Shown: in pieces, positions 1-9,674 of the stretch
How positions within the stretch are numbered: the first letter of the stretch is position 1
Layout of the letters: every line of letters begins with the position of its first letter
Assembly: GCF_018129685.1 (NCBI RefSeq)
Contig: NZ_JAFCLG010000030.1
Coordinates: forward strand, 1 to 53,413
Length of the DNA stretch: 53,413 nucleotides
Reading direction: 5' to 3'
From: Bradyrhizobium manausense
GTDB lineage: Bacteria > Pseudomonadota > Alphaproteobacteria > Rhizobiales > Xanthobacteraceae
Position numbers and translations under genes: made by a program
The notes under the pieces: generated by a model
Database searches by the model: none
The model's input: the letters and a program-made list of their open reading frames with translations, nothing else
Told to the model about the DNA's origin: nothing

Positions 1-37
1 GCAGCGGTTTTCCGAAAAGATCATGCTCAAACAACAA

Positions 38-82
38 CCTAAAGCGCGATGACGATTCAACCCAATCTCATCGCGCTTTAGG
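38..82. repeat. Short palindrome upstream of the RidA-like gene
   Basis: Two perfectly complementary 15-base arms (38-52 and 68-82) are separated by a 15-base loop. There is no T-run on either side, so it is not a clear intrinsic terminator. It resembles the dispersed intergenic palindromes of Bradyrhizobium genomes, which is an inference from recall. The bases before it show no gene. Confidence 0.7.
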
Positions 83-140
83 TCCGGTACCGGACGCGAC
101 AAGATCTCACGCCTCTTACGACAGGAGCATCGTCCTCACC

Positions 141-494
141 ATGATCAAGCGCATCTTGCCTTACGAAGGGCTGCTCCACGAAGTGGTCGAGCATGCCGGC
201 GTGCTTTACATCGGCGGGATCGTCCCCGAGGACACGAGCCTGGACATGTCGGGCCAGGCCAACGACGTCCTGGGCCAATTGTCGCGCCTGTTGGAGACTC
301 TCGGATCTGACCTCGCCAACGTCCTGCAGGTGACCATCTTCATGACGGATCTGGGCGAGAAGGCTGCGTTCAACGCAGCCTGGAAGGCGCACTTTGCAGA
401 AGCTCATCTGCCGGCGCGTACCGCCGTCGGCGTGGCCGATCTCGGACCCAACGTCAAACTCGAGATGACGGCCATCGCTGCGCGCTCGACCTGA
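141..494 (+). CDS. RidA/YjgF-family protein
   Basis: This 117-residue protein has the normal length and pattern of the RidA (YjgF/YER057c/UK114) family, trimeric cytosolic proteins that hydrolyse reactive enamine/imine intermediates such as 2-aminoacrylate. The C-terminal part has the family signature, including PART with Arg93 and KLEM with Glu108. These correspond to the Arg and Glu that bind and activate substrate in true RidA, so catalysis is plausible. The ATG follows an AGGAG at about 13 bases, a little far. The gene is convergent with the sensor kinase next door and shares no operon. Which Rid subfamily it belongs to (RidA or Rid1-7) cannot be told by eye. Confidence 0.85.
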   Translation: MIKRILPYEGLLHEVVEHAGVLYIGGIVPEDTSLDMSGQANDVLGQLSRLLETLGSDLANVLQVTIFMTDLGEKAAFNAAWKAHFAEAHLPARTAVGVADLGPNVKLEMTAIAARST

Positions 495-527
495 GGCCCC
501 GGCGTCAAGTCCGCTGACGACTTGAAG

Positions 528-2219
528 CTATTTGGCGGGTCGCACCGGCGCGGAGATCTTTTCGGTGCGGTCACGCTCGGTCATGTCAACGACCGTCTCC
601 ATCGGCGCGGTGAGTTCGTAGACATAGGAGACATCGGTGAAATAGCGCTTGGCGGTGCCGCCGAGCGCTTCGGGCGCCACGCGGTCCAGCAGGATCAGGC
701 CGAAATCCGAATCCGGCCGGCGCGTCGCCTGGCTGGTGTTGAACTCCTCCCAGCGGAATTGAAACACGGTGTCAGGCTCCTCGCCGGTCACCGTCCAGTT
801 CGCAGTAATGTGCGGATGCTTGCCGACCAGCGACAGGCCTTCGTCCGAATGCGAGGCAAGCTCGAAAAACAGCAGCGACAGGCTCTGGGCGGCGCGCGCG
901 CTGACGGCGATATCCGGGCCGCTGACGGCAATGCGATCGGCATGCGGAATCGCGCGCGCCTCGAACAGGCCCTTCAGCTTGACGCCCTGCCACTGGCTCT
1001 CGCTGAGCAGCGACACCACGTTGGACATGGCGTGGATGCGACCGATCAACAGCTCGCGGGCACTGTCGATATCCGAACCATGCCGCAGCGTGCGCGTCAC
1101 GATCGACTGGATCACCGCGAGGATGTTCTTCACGCGATGATTCAGCTCGTCGATGACAGCCGTCAGCCGCCGCTCGAAGCCGATCCGCACCTGGATCTCG
1201 CGGCTGAGCCGCAAATTGTTGTAGGCGACATAGCCGAACAGGCCGCACACCATCGCGGTGATGGCGAAGCCGATCGCCGCCACGATGATCGCGGTCTGCT
1301 CGGCCCGTCGTGCCGAATTGGTCTTGGCGTAATAGCCGAGCTGCCAATCGCGCCCGCCGAAGCTGATGGTGCGCGTCGCAGACGGCGACGGCCCTTCCGG
1401 CGGCGTGATGCGGGTGGACACGACGCCCTGATCGTTGGCGACGAGTTCGCTGTTGTCTTTGCGAGGGTCCTTGAGCGCGACCGAGAACAACGACAGATCG
1501 TCGTTGGTCAACATCAACGAGGCGAGCTCATAGGAAAACGTGATGAATCCGACCGGCTCGGTGGCACCTTCGGGAATGACGGGGGCTGCGACGATGACAC
1601 CGATCGGCCCGTTTCCGCGCAACAGCGGTACCGGGTCGGAGGCGACGGACCGCTTCTCGATCCTGGCCCGCGCCAGCATCGCGCTGCGAACGGGATCGTT
1701 ATCGTAGCTGCGGCCCGGCAGCGCCATGGTCTCGTCGCTGCGCGGCTCGAGGTCCATCAATACGTCGATCGGCTGGGTCAGGCTTGCAGGGTCGACCGGC
1801 TTGTCGTTGTAGTCGCGGATCTCGGGCTTGGCAAAGCCGGCGGCCTTGATCGCCGTCTGTGCGGCCGCGAGTTCGGACGGTTGCAATCGGGCGACCCAAC
1901 CGGCGACGACGAAATCGGTCTTGAAGGCGTAGATCGCCGAGCGCAGTGGCTCCAGCATATTGGGCTTCAACACCGATGGCGCGCGGAACAGGCCTGAGGC
2001 GACACGCGCCAGCAGCTCGCGCTCGGTCGACCTGTCCTGGACCAGGCTCGCATGAACGTCGATTGCGCGCGCCAGCGCGATCCGGTCCAGCGCCAGTTCC
2101 TGGTCGTGGACACGATAGGCCGCAAGCCCCGAGAGCAAGGCTCCGAGCAGGGCGATAAAACCGATGATGAAACCCAGCCGGACCACGCGACTACTCAGGC
2201 GAAAGCGGCAGGTCGGCAA
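528..2219 (-). CDS. Membrane sensor histidine kinase, CHASE plus HWE/HisKA_2 type
   Basis: The 563-residue protein has an N-terminal membrane segment (about 15-34), a periplasmic domain of about 250 residues that fits a CHASE-like sensor, a second membrane segment (about 308-332) and a cytoplasmic kinase module. The phospho-acceptor box is ELNHRVKN with His361, the HWE/HisKA_2 form. The ATPase domain is unusual: the segment aligning with the N-box reads ELASHSDEGL (453-462), without the Asn that normally holds Mg-ATP, while the Trp-Glu pair at 490-491 and the later DFGL/LGG region are recognisable. Autokinase activity is therefore uncertain. The chosen start is TTG because no ATG precedes the first membrane segment; a GTG at 2186 is an alternative. 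It lies downstream of ureG on the same strand across a 279-base gap, so cotranscription is not shown. No response regulator gene is adjacent. Confidence 0.8.
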   Translation of the reverse strand: MPTCRFRLSSRVVRLGFIIGFIALLGALLSGLAAYRVHDQELALDRIALARAIDVHASLVQDRSTERELLARVASGLFRAPSVLKPNMLEPLRSAIYAFKTDFVVAGWVARLQPSELAAAQTAIKAAGFAKPEIRDYNDKPVDPASLTQPIDVLMDLEPRSDETMALPGRSYDNDPVRSAMLARARIEKRSVASDPVPLLRGNGPIGVIVAAPVIPEGATEPVGFITFSYELASLMLTNDDLSLFSVALKDPRKDNSELVANDQGVVSTRITPPEGPSPSATRTISFGGRDWQLGYYAKTNSARRAEQTAIIVAAIGFAITAMVCGLFGYVAYNNLRLSREIQVRIGFERRLTAVIDELNHRVKNILAVIQSIVTRTLRHGSDIDSARELLIGRIHAMSNVVSLLSESQWQGVKLKGLFEARAIPHADRIAVSGPDIAVSARAAQSLSLLFFELASHSDEGLSLVGKHPHITANWTVTGEEPDTVFQFRWEEFNTSQATRRPDSDFGLILLDRVAPEALGGTAKRYFTDVSYVYELTAPMETVVDMTERDRTEKISAPVRPAK

Positions 2220-2498
2220 TAAACACAGAGCATATCAACGCCGCTCAAACGGCCATGTGCCGAAACAGGGTGAGCCCAGTGGCTGGATAATGAAGGAGGA
2301 GGCATCTCGACGCAACTTGGGTCGCCCAAAAAGCTTAATCCGCCCGGCCTATCGTTCGGCCAACAGCGGCTTCTCTCCGGGCACCGGAGGTAGACAATTG
2401 CCGTGTCGGAAATTTGTTCCGCTGGCCGAGTTCCGCCTCAGGCGTTAACGGCGGAATTGGACCGCGCCACGTCGCCGCGGCCCGTCAGCCGGCCCGCT

Positions 2499-3122
2499 TC
2501 AACCCGCTCGTTTCAGTCCACCCTTGGTCTCGATGAAGCCGACGATGCGGTCGAGCCCTTCGCTCTTCTTCAGGTTGGTCATGACAAAGGGACGCCCGCC
2601 GCGCATGCGTTTGGCATCCGTATCCATCTTCTCAAGGGACGCACCAACATGGGGCGCGAGGTCGATCTTGTTGATGACCAGAAGGTCGGAGCGGGTGATG
2701 CCCGGACCGCCCTTGGACGGGATCTTGTCGCCGGCGGCAACGTCGATGACGTAGATGGTGAGATCGGCAAGCTCCGGGGAAAAAGTGGCAGCGAGATTGT
2801 CGCCACCGGATTCGATCAGGACGAGATCGAGCCCGGGGAATTTGGCACGCATGTCAGCGACTGCAGCCAGATTCATCGAGGCGTCCTCGCGGATCGCGGT
2901 GTGCGGGCAGCCGCCGGTCTCGACGCCGGCGATCCGGTCCGGCGTCAGCGAGCCGGAACGCACCAGGAATTCCGCATCCCATTTGGTGTAAATGTCGTTG
3001 GTGATTGCGGCGATGTCGTAACGCTCGCGCATGGTCTTGCAGAGCAGGTCCATCAGCGCGGTCTTGCCCGATCCGACGGGACCGCCGACGCCGACACGCA
3101 AGGGGCCGTGAGAAGTTGCCAT
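2499..3122 (-). CDS. ureG: Urease accessory GTPase UreG
   Basis: UreG is the SIMIBI-class GTPase that delivers nickel and powers assembly of the urease active site together with UreD, UreE and UreF. The 207-residue protein has every expected signature: P-loop GGPVGSGKT (13-21), the nickel-binding Cys72-Pro73-His74 motif, ESGGDN (104-109) and the guanine-specificity motif NKID (151-154). Length is normal. It is the last urease gene of the minus-strand cluster and is separated from ureF by 161 bases that hold a long hairpin repeat, unlike the tight spacing elsewhere in the cluster. The ribosome site before the ATG is weak (GGAAAC). Confidence 0.97.
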   Translation of the reverse strand: MATSHGPLRVGVGGPVGSGKTALMDLLCKTMRERYDIAAITNDIYTKWDAEFLVRSGSLTPDRIAGVETGGCPHTAIREDASMNLAAVADMRAKFPGLDLVLIESGGDNLAATFSPELADLTIYVIDVAAGDKIPSKGGPGITRSDLLVINKIDLAPHVGASLEKMDTDAKRMRGGRPFVMTNLKKSEGLDRIVGFIETKGGLKRAG

Positions 3123-3138
3123 TGAGATTGTTTCCTAT

Positions 3139-3262
3139 CGTCGTCCTGGCGAAAGCCAGGACCCATTGCCACCGAACTCTGTTGTCGCAATAAGCCGAGG
3201 CCCCACGGATGCATAACCACACACAGTTGGGGTTATGGGTTTTGGCTTTCGCCAGGACGACG
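3139..3262. repeat. 124-bp palindromic element between ureF and ureG
   Basis: Arms 3139-3164 and 3237-3262 are complementary at 24 of 26 positions. Each arm holds a smaller self-complementary core (TCCTGGCGAAAGCCAGGA in the left arm). The element fills almost the whole gap between the urease accessory genes ureF and ureG and would form a strong hairpin in their shared transcript. It looks like a dispersed, non-coding MITE/REP-like unit of Bradyrhizobium type. Whether it dampens ureG expression or acts as an RNA processing site is an inference. Confidence 0.85.
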
Positions 3263-3283
3263 GCGGAGTGCAACACAACGCGT

Positions 3284-4003
3284 TCATGACCGAAACAACC
3301 GCGTATATTGCGTCTCGTGCCGCAGGCCGGCGAGATCGGCGCGGAAGGTCGCGCTGCCGAGGTCGTCCAGTGTCGCATTCAGCGCCCGGTGAGCGGTTGC
3401 GGCGACAGCGGCTTCCAGCTTCACCAGCACGCGCTGGCTGTCGGTCTGGCCGAGCGGAATGAGCCGGCTGGCCGCCGAAATCCAGTTCGAGACGAGCGCA
3501 TGCAGAAAGGCGTGCAGCGTCGGCGCCAGCGGCACGCCGTGCATCGCGGCGACGACGCCGACCGCGACAGGATAGACCATTGAAGTGCGGCATGCCGCGA
3601 CCATGGCATCCAGTCCGTCCGCATCCCACGCCGCGCGGCTGATATCGATGAAGGCGCGCCCCTGCGAAGTCGTCTCGAGCTGCCGCTCGCGCGAGGGCAC
3701 GAAAGCTGCGGCAAGCTCCGCAACATCGCTCAAGGCTGCATCTTCGCCCGCCTCGGCAGCGCGATAGGCCTGAACCAGGAAGGTCGCATCGCAAAAGCCC
3801 GAGCCTTCGCCCAGCATGGCGTCGAGCCAATCGGCGAGCGTGGCGATGTCGGTAATGTCTCCGGCTTCGACGGCCCACTCGATGCCGCTGGAATAGGAAA
3901 AGCCGCCGACGGGAAACGCCGGAGACAGCCACGTCATCAGCCGATACAGCGCCGCGGCCTCACGTTCGGCGAGGTCGCCGGCGACCGGCTCATTTGTGGT
4001 CAT
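3284..4003 (-). CDS. ureF: Urease accessory protein UreF
   Basis: UreF bridges UreD-bound apo-urease and UreG and gates GTP hydrolysis during nickel insertion. The 239-residue protein opens with the family hallmark SPAFPVGGFSYSSGIE, followed by the all-helical body and a C-terminal segment containing HETQYTRLF. The reading frame stays open a further 76 codons upstream, but that stretch is only the UreE His tail read out of frame, so the start is placed at the ATG at 4003 (an ATG at 4009 is equally possible). It overlaps the 3' end of ureE by 14 bases, implying translational coupling. Confidence 0.95.
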   Translation of the reverse strand: MTTNEPVAGDLAEREAAALYRLMTWLSPAFPVGGFSYSSGIEWAVEAGDITDIATLADWLDAMLGEGSGFCDATFLVQAYRAAEAGEDAALSDVAELAAAFVPSRERQLETTSQGRAFIDISRAAWDADGLDAMVAACRTSMVYPVAVGVVAAMHGVPLAPTLHAFLHALVSNWISAASRLIPLGQTDSQRVLVKLEAAVAATAHRALNATLDDLGSATFRADLAGLRHETQYTRLFRS

Positions 4004-4601
4004 GAGCATGCTTGTGGCCGTGGTGGTGGTCGGGATGGTCGCAATGCTCGTCGTCGTGATGGTGGTGATCATGCCCATGGTCATGCGCGGCGTGATCATG
4101 ATGGTGATGATCGTGGTGACGGGGGCCATGATCGTGATGCGCATGGTCATCATGTCCGTGCGCGTGGCTGGCTTCGGCGTAGGCGCCGCCTTCGGGATCG
4201 AACGGCGCCTCGATCTCCACCACCTTCGCACCCAGACCCTTCACCATCGCCTCGATGACGTGATCGCGGCGGATGCGCAGGCCCTTGGCCATGATCTGCG
4301 TCGGCAGATGGCGATTGCCAAGATGCCAGCCGACGCGGATGAGATGGTGCGGATCATGGCCGCGGATTTCGAGCAACGGCTCGGGCGCCGCAACCACTTC
4401 GACCAGCCGGCCGTCTTCCAGCACCAGCGCATCGCCACCGCGCAGCGCAACGGCGTTCTCCAGGTCGAGCAGGAATTCGAGGCCTCGCGTCCCCGTCATC
4501 GCCATGCGGCGGCGGTGCCGATCATCGAAATCGAGCACGACCGTATCTGCCGGCGCTTCCGTGAAGCGGTGCTGTCCCTTGACCTGCGTCGCCCGGATCA
4601 T
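3990..4601 (-). CDS. ureE: Urease nickel chaperone UreE with very long His-rich tail
   Basis: UreE is the dimeric nickel metallochaperone of urease maturation. Residues 1-140 carry the peptide-binding and metal-binding domains, including the GHDPHHLIRVGWHLGNRH region expected of UreE. Residues about 143-203 form an extreme metal-binding tail with roughly 30 histidines, many Asp and one Cys, so the protein could store or buffer many nickel ions per dimer. The matching DNA (about 3993-4170) is low-complexity CAT/CAC repeat. The 3' end overlaps ureF. Length is 203 residues, longer than short-tailed UreE proteins. Confidence 0.97.
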   Translation of the reverse strand: MIRATQVKGQHRFTEAPADTVVLDFDDRHRRRMAMTGTRGLEFLLDLENAVALRGGDALVLEDGRLVEVVAAPEPLLEIRGHDPHHLIRVGWHLGNRHLPTQIMAKGLRIRRDHVIEAMVKGLGAKVVEIEAPFDPEGGAYAEASHAHGHDDHAHHDHGPRHHDHHHHDHAAHDHGHDHHHHDDEHCDHPDHHHGHKHAHDHK

Positions 4602-4607
4602 GCGCTG

Positions 4608-4907
4608 TTACCTCGTCTCGACCTTCTCAGGCGTGATGTATTCGATCTTGGGCGGCGCCGTGAAGCACTTCACCGCAACGCGGCCGAACGTCTTCATGTG
4701 TTCCTGCGTCCGATGCGGCCCCAACGCTTCCATGTTCTCCCACTGCTCGACGAACACCATCTTGGCGGGATCGGTGACGCTCTCGTGCAGATCGTAGGCA
4801 ATATTGCCGGGCTCCTTCCGCGTCTCCTTGATGCAGGCGGTGGCGGCTGCAATGAACTCGGCACGGGTTTCGGGCTTGATGGTCAAAGTGGCAACGACGT
4901 AGATCAC
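4608..4907 (-). CDS. ABM-domain putative quinol monooxygenase
   Basis: The 99-residue protein matches the antibiotic biosynthesis monooxygenase (ABM, YgiN-like) fold: an opening beta-strand (VVATLTIKPE), a conserved EPGNIAYDLHES segment and FVEQWENMEAL before the HxxxxH-type helix. Family members are small ferredoxin-like dimers, some acting on quinols or other oxidisable rings without cofactor, many of unknown substrate. The start is GTG at 4907, supported by GGAGG eight bases upstream. The gene sits between ureC and ureE, six bases from ureE and 157 bases after ureC, so it is probably cotranscribed with urease. No known urease step needs such an enzyme. Confidence 0.8.
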   Translation of the reverse strand: MIYVVATLTIKPETRAEFIAAATACIKETRKEPGNIAYDLHESVTDPAKMVFVEQWENMEALGPHRTQEHMKTFGRVAVKCFTAPPKIEYITPEKVETR

Positions 4908-5064
4908 GAGAAATCCTCCCGGCTTTTCTTTTTGAAGGGCTAGATACCGGGCGGGACATTAGACCAGCCGGCATCGAACGCAAAACCGGAAAAGCCGACC
5001 CCGGACAGGCCGTGAGACATGCGAAGGAACCATGCCTTTTTGGGACATGCGTTGAGGCGCTATT

Positions 5065-6783
<1,719 letters not shown>

Positions 6784-6817
6784 AAGCCCCGTTTGCGTTT
6801 GAATTCCAGTTCAGTGC

Positions 6818-7357
6818 TCACAGCGAGGCCCTCGCCTTTCGCACCATGTCGTCGAATGTCGTGTCGAGCCAGGAGTTGCCGCCGCGGCAGCCGGCGACGA
6901 CCTGCTCGGCCCAGCCGGTATAGTCGGTGAGGTCGTCGCGCTCTTCTGCGCTCGGCTCCGAATGGATGCGCGCGCCGATATTGCTGATCTTATCAGCGAT
7001 CTTGATCAGCTTTGCGCCCGCGGACTTCTTCGGCGCATCGATCACCTGAAGCCGCCGCCGCTCGGCCTTCGGCAGGCTCATATCGTCTGTGCATTCCACG
7101 ACGAGCGACGCCACGCGATCCGAAAATTTCTGCGCGAGTTCTTCACGCGTGGTCTCGGTGTCTTCAATGGTGTCGTGCAACCAGCCGGCCGCGACCAGCT
7201 CGGCGTCGGCGCCTTCGGTCGCAGTGGCGAGCAGGCTCGCCACCTCTGCGAGATGGTTGATGTAAGGCTCGTTCCCCCGCCCTTTCCGCGCCATGCCATT
7301 GTGCCGGCGCGCGGCCAGCTCAGCGGCTTCGGAGATGAGGCGGACGTCGGCCAGCAT
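6818..7357 (-). CDS. MESH1-like small HD hydrolase (possible alarmone hydrolase)
   Basis: The 179-residue protein is a single HD domain of the RelA/SpoT hydrolase type without synthetase, TGS or ACT domains, the architecture of metazoan MESH1 and bacterial small alarmone hydrolases. Visible motifs are PYINH (His35), LHDTIEDTETT (His61-Asp62, Glu65-Asp66), TDDMSLPKAERRRLQ and KIADKISNI (Asp122, Asn126). Order, spacing and the downstream GWAEQVV/GGN segment follow MESH1 closely. MESH1 proteins hydrolyse (p)ppGpp, and the human enzyme also removes the 2'-phosphate of NADPH; which activity applies here is unknown. It lies between ureB (3 bases away) and ureC (34 bases), so it is almost certainly in the urease transcript. 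Confidence 0.85.
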   Translation of the reverse strand: MLADVRLISEAAELAARRHNGMARKGRGNEPYINHLAEVASLLATATEGADAELVAAGWLHDTIEDTETTREELAQKFSDRVASLVVECTDDMSLPKAERRRLQVIDAPKKSAGAKLIKIADKISNIGARIHSEPSAEERDDLTDYTGWAEQVVAGCRGGNSWLDTTFDDMVRKARASL

Positions 7358-7360
7358 GAA

Positions 7361-7666
7361 TCACAGCTTCCCCATCACGTCGCCGCGGAAGCCGTAGATG
7401 GTCTTCTTGCCGGCGAGGGCGACGAGCTGGACGTCGCGGGTCTGGCCGGGTTCGAAGCGGACGGCGGTGCCGGCGGCGATGTTGAGGCGCATGCCGCGGG
7501 CTTTCTTGCGGTCGAACTTCAGCGCCGGGTTGGTCTCGAAGAAATGATAGTGCGAGCCGACCTGGATCGGGCGGTCGCCGGTGTTGGCGACCGTCAGCGT
7601 CACGGTCTTGCGGCCGGCATTGAGCTCGATCTCGCCGTCCTGGATGAAGAGTTCGCCGGGGATCAT
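7361..7666 (-). CDS. ureB: Urease beta subunit UreB
   Basis: UreB is a structural subunit of the (UreABC)3 urease complex. The 101-residue protein begins MIPGELF and shows the family pattern NTGDRPIQVGSHYHFFE, then the LKFDR and GMRLNIAAGTAVRFEPGQ segments. Length is normal. It lies 10 bases after ureA and 3 bases before the MESH1-like gene, so the genes are tightly coupled. Confidence 0.97.
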   Translation of the reverse strand: MIPGELFIQDGEIELNAGRKTVTLTVANTGDRPIQVGSHYHFFETNPALKFDRKKARGMRLNIAAGTAVRFEPGQTRDVQLVALAGKKTIYGFRGDVMGKL

Positions 7667-7676
7667 GCTCTCGCTC

Positions 7677-7979
7677 CTATCGGATCGGTTCGTGCACGGT
7701 GACGAGCTTGGTGCCGTCAGGGAACGTCGCCTCGACCTGGATGTCGTGGATCATCTCGGGAATGCCGGGCATCACCTGGTCGCGGGTAAGCACCTGCGCG
7801 CCTGATTGCATCAGCTCGGCGACGGTGCGGCCATCGCGCGCGCCTTCGAGGATGAAATCGGAGATGATCGCGATCGCCTCGGGATGATTGAGCTTGACGC
7901 CGCGGTCGAGCCGGCGGCGGGCCACGATCGCCGCCATCGAGATCAGAAGCTTGTCCTTTTCGCGGGGAGACAGGTTCAT
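7677..7979 (-). CDS. ureA: Urease gamma subunit UreA
   Basis: UreA is the small structural subunit of bacterial urease. The 100-residue protein has the standard start MNLSPREKDKLL, the RRRLDRGVKLNHPEA segment and the VEATFPDGTKLVTVHEPI ending. Separate ureA and ureB genes, rather than a fusion, is the usual proteobacterial arrangement. It follows ureD by 41 bases. Confidence 0.97.
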   Translation of the reverse strand: MNLSPREKDKLLISMAAIVARRRLDRGVKLNHPEAIAIISDFILEGARDGRTVAELMQSGAQVLTRDQVMPGIPEMIHDIQVEATFPDGTKLVTVHEPIR

Positions 7980-8020
7980 GCAGAATCTCTTCCGTTCAAC
8001 ACTTCAATTTCAGCCGGCCG

Positions 8021-8851
8021 TCAATTCAGCCACAGCCGGGGCAGCGCCGCGCCGGTGCGGGCCAGCACGGCCATCATGTCGGCACGCAACCGCGCCGCAT
8101 CTTGGGCACAGAACCGCGCCATTGCAAAGCCATTCCAGGCGGAGATTCCGACCTCGCCGGCGAAAGACTCCGACGCCTCGCGGATGCGCTCGACCAATGC
8201 CTCGTCGCCCGGCGCGATCAGCGCTGTGCCGATCGCGGCGGCGCCCTTCGCAACCGCCGATCGCGCGAGTTTCGCACCGATATTGCCGTCAAGCCTGATG
8301 GTCTCGGCGAACACCAGCCTGCCGCCGCGGCGCAGCCGCCAGCGGTCGACGAATTCGCCCTGCTCCATCCGCTCGCCCATGGCGGTGCGGCCGAACACGA
8401 CAATTTCACAAAGCAGCAGTGAGGCGGTCTCATCGAGCTCGATGTCGAAGCGGCGATGGACCCGGGCGCGATCGAACAGGATCGTCTCCTGGGGCAGCCA
8501 GCCGAGATGCGCGTCAGCGCCAGCCTTCAAGGAAATGTTGAGTTGCGCCGCCGCCCTGGGGGCGCGATAGACCTTTTCGGCGGCCGCGGTGGTCACCGTC
8601 AAGCGCGAGCGATCTGCGGCCGCGATCTCGATGTCGAACCGGTCACCGCCGGCAACGCCGCCGGCCGTGTTGACGAACACGCCGGACAGGCCCTCATCTT
8701 CCGGCGAGGGAAACCGCACGCGGAGCGAGCCGGATTCATGCAGAGCGCCCCGCCGCGTCACGCCGTCGCGGACATGCACGTCGAAGCGCACGGCGCCACG
8801 GGCGCGGTTGGCCTCGAATACAGAAGCTGATGCCAAAGTGTCGCTGCGCAT
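8021..8851 (-). CDS. ureD: Urease accessory protein UreD
   Basis: UreD binds apo-urease first and, with UreF and UreG, forms the nickel-loading complex. The 276-residue sequence shows the UreD pattern: NTAGGVAGGDRF near residues 62-73, VTTAAAEKVYR, and LGWLPQETILFDRARVHRR. Length is typical. It follows urtE by 36 bases on the same strand, which joins the uptake and hydrolysis gene sets in one run with no visible terminator between them. Confidence 0.95.
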   Translation of the reverse strand: MRSDTLASASVFEANRARGAVRFDVHVRDGVTRRGALHESGSLRVRFPSPEDEGLSGVFVNTAGGVAGGDRFDIEIAAADRSRLTVTTAAAEKVYRAPRAAAQLNISLKAGADAHLGWLPQETILFDRARVHRRFDIELDETASLLLCEIVVFGRTAMGERMEQGEFVDRWRLRRGGRLVFAETIRLDGNIGAKLARSAVAKGAAAIGTALIAPGDEALVERIREASESFAGEVGISAWNGFAMARFCAQDAARLRADMMAVLARTGAALPRLWLN

Positions 8852-8887
8852 CCGTCTCCCCAGCCGGTCGCGGCAGGATTTCCCGGC

Positions 8888-9583
8888 CTACAGCGCCATC
8901 TGGCGGCTGATTTCGGCCGGATCGAGCGTGGAGCGATCGCAGGTGAACTTCACCGCGCCGCGATCCATCACCGCGAAACTGTCGCCGAGTTCGCAGGCAA
9001 AGTCGAGATATTGTTCGACGAGCACGATGGCGATATTGCCGAGATTGCGCAAGTAAGAGATGGCGCGGCCGATGTCCTTGATGATCGAAGGCTGGATGCC
9101 CTCCGTCGGCTCGTCGAGCAGCAGCAGTTTCGGCCGCATGACCAGCGCGCGACCGATCGCGAGTTGCTGCTGCTGGCCGCCGGAAAGATCGCCGCCGCGC
9201 CGGCCGAGCATGGATTGCAGCACCGGAAACAGCGAGAACACGTCGTCGGGAATGTTTTTGTCCTGGCGCTTCAGCGGGCCGAAGCCGGTCTTGAGGTTCT
9301 CCTCGACCGTCAGCAGCGGAAAGATCTCGCGGCCCTGCGGCACAAAGCCGATCCCCTTGCGCGCCCGCTCATACGGCTTCAGGCCGGTAATGTCGCTGCC
9401 GTCGAACAGGATCGCGCCTGACGAGATCGGATATTGCCCGACCATGGCCCGCAGCAGCGACGTCTTGCCGACGCCGTTACGTCCGAGCACGCAGGTCACC
9501 TTGCCAGGCTCGGCCGCGATCGACACGCCGCGCAGCGCCTGCGCCGCGCCGTAGAACAAATTGATGTCTTTAACTTCGAGCAT
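8888..9583 (-). CDS. urtE: Urea ABC transporter ATPase UrtE
   Basis: UrtE is the LivF-like ATPase of the five-component urea importer. The 231-residue protein has Walker A GRNGVGKT (34-41), the signature LSGGQQQQLAIGRAL and Walker B LLLLDEPTEG. The frame is open 57 codons further upstream, but that extension covers the intergenic hairpin and is not conserved-looking, so the start is the ATG at 9583 (MLEVKDINLFYG). It ends 36 bases before ureD. Confidence 0.95.
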   Translation of the reverse strand: MLEVKDINLFYGAAQALRGVSIAAEPGKVTCVLGRNGVGKTSLLRAMVGQYPISSGAILFDGSDITGLKPYERARKGIGFVPQGREIFPLLTVEENLKTGFGPLKRQDKNIPDDVFSLFPVLQSMLGRRGGDLSGGQQQQLAIGRALVMRPKLLLLDEPTEGIQPSIIKDIGRAISYLRNLGNIAIVLVEQYLDFACELGDSFAVMDRGAVKFTCDRSTLDPAEISRQMAL

Positions 9584-9612
9584 CAGAAACACCTTTGCGG
9601 GCGAATAGCGAG

Positions 9613-9674
9613 TAGCGAATGGCGAGTAGAAGAAACGGCCAGTCCGTTGGCCATTCCCTATTCGCCATTCGCTA
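9613..9674. repeat. Hairpin repeat between urtD and urtE
   Basis: Arms TAGCGAATGGCGAGTAG (9613-9629) and its near-perfect complement (9658-9674, 16 of 17 pairs) flank an inner GGCCA/TGGCC stem (9638-9654). The right arm covers the urtD stop codon. The sequence resembles tandem ATTCGCTATTCGC units seen between genes in Bradyrhizobium and Rhodopseudomonas. It could modulate the ratio of the two ATPases in the transcript, which is an inference. Confidence 0.75.

Noticed and set aside
522..1997. Long plus-strand open frame opposite the sensor kinase
   Set aside because: It is antisense to a gene with clear domains, is rich in Arg/Asp/His low-complexity sequence and has no recognisable motif; a high-GC shadow.
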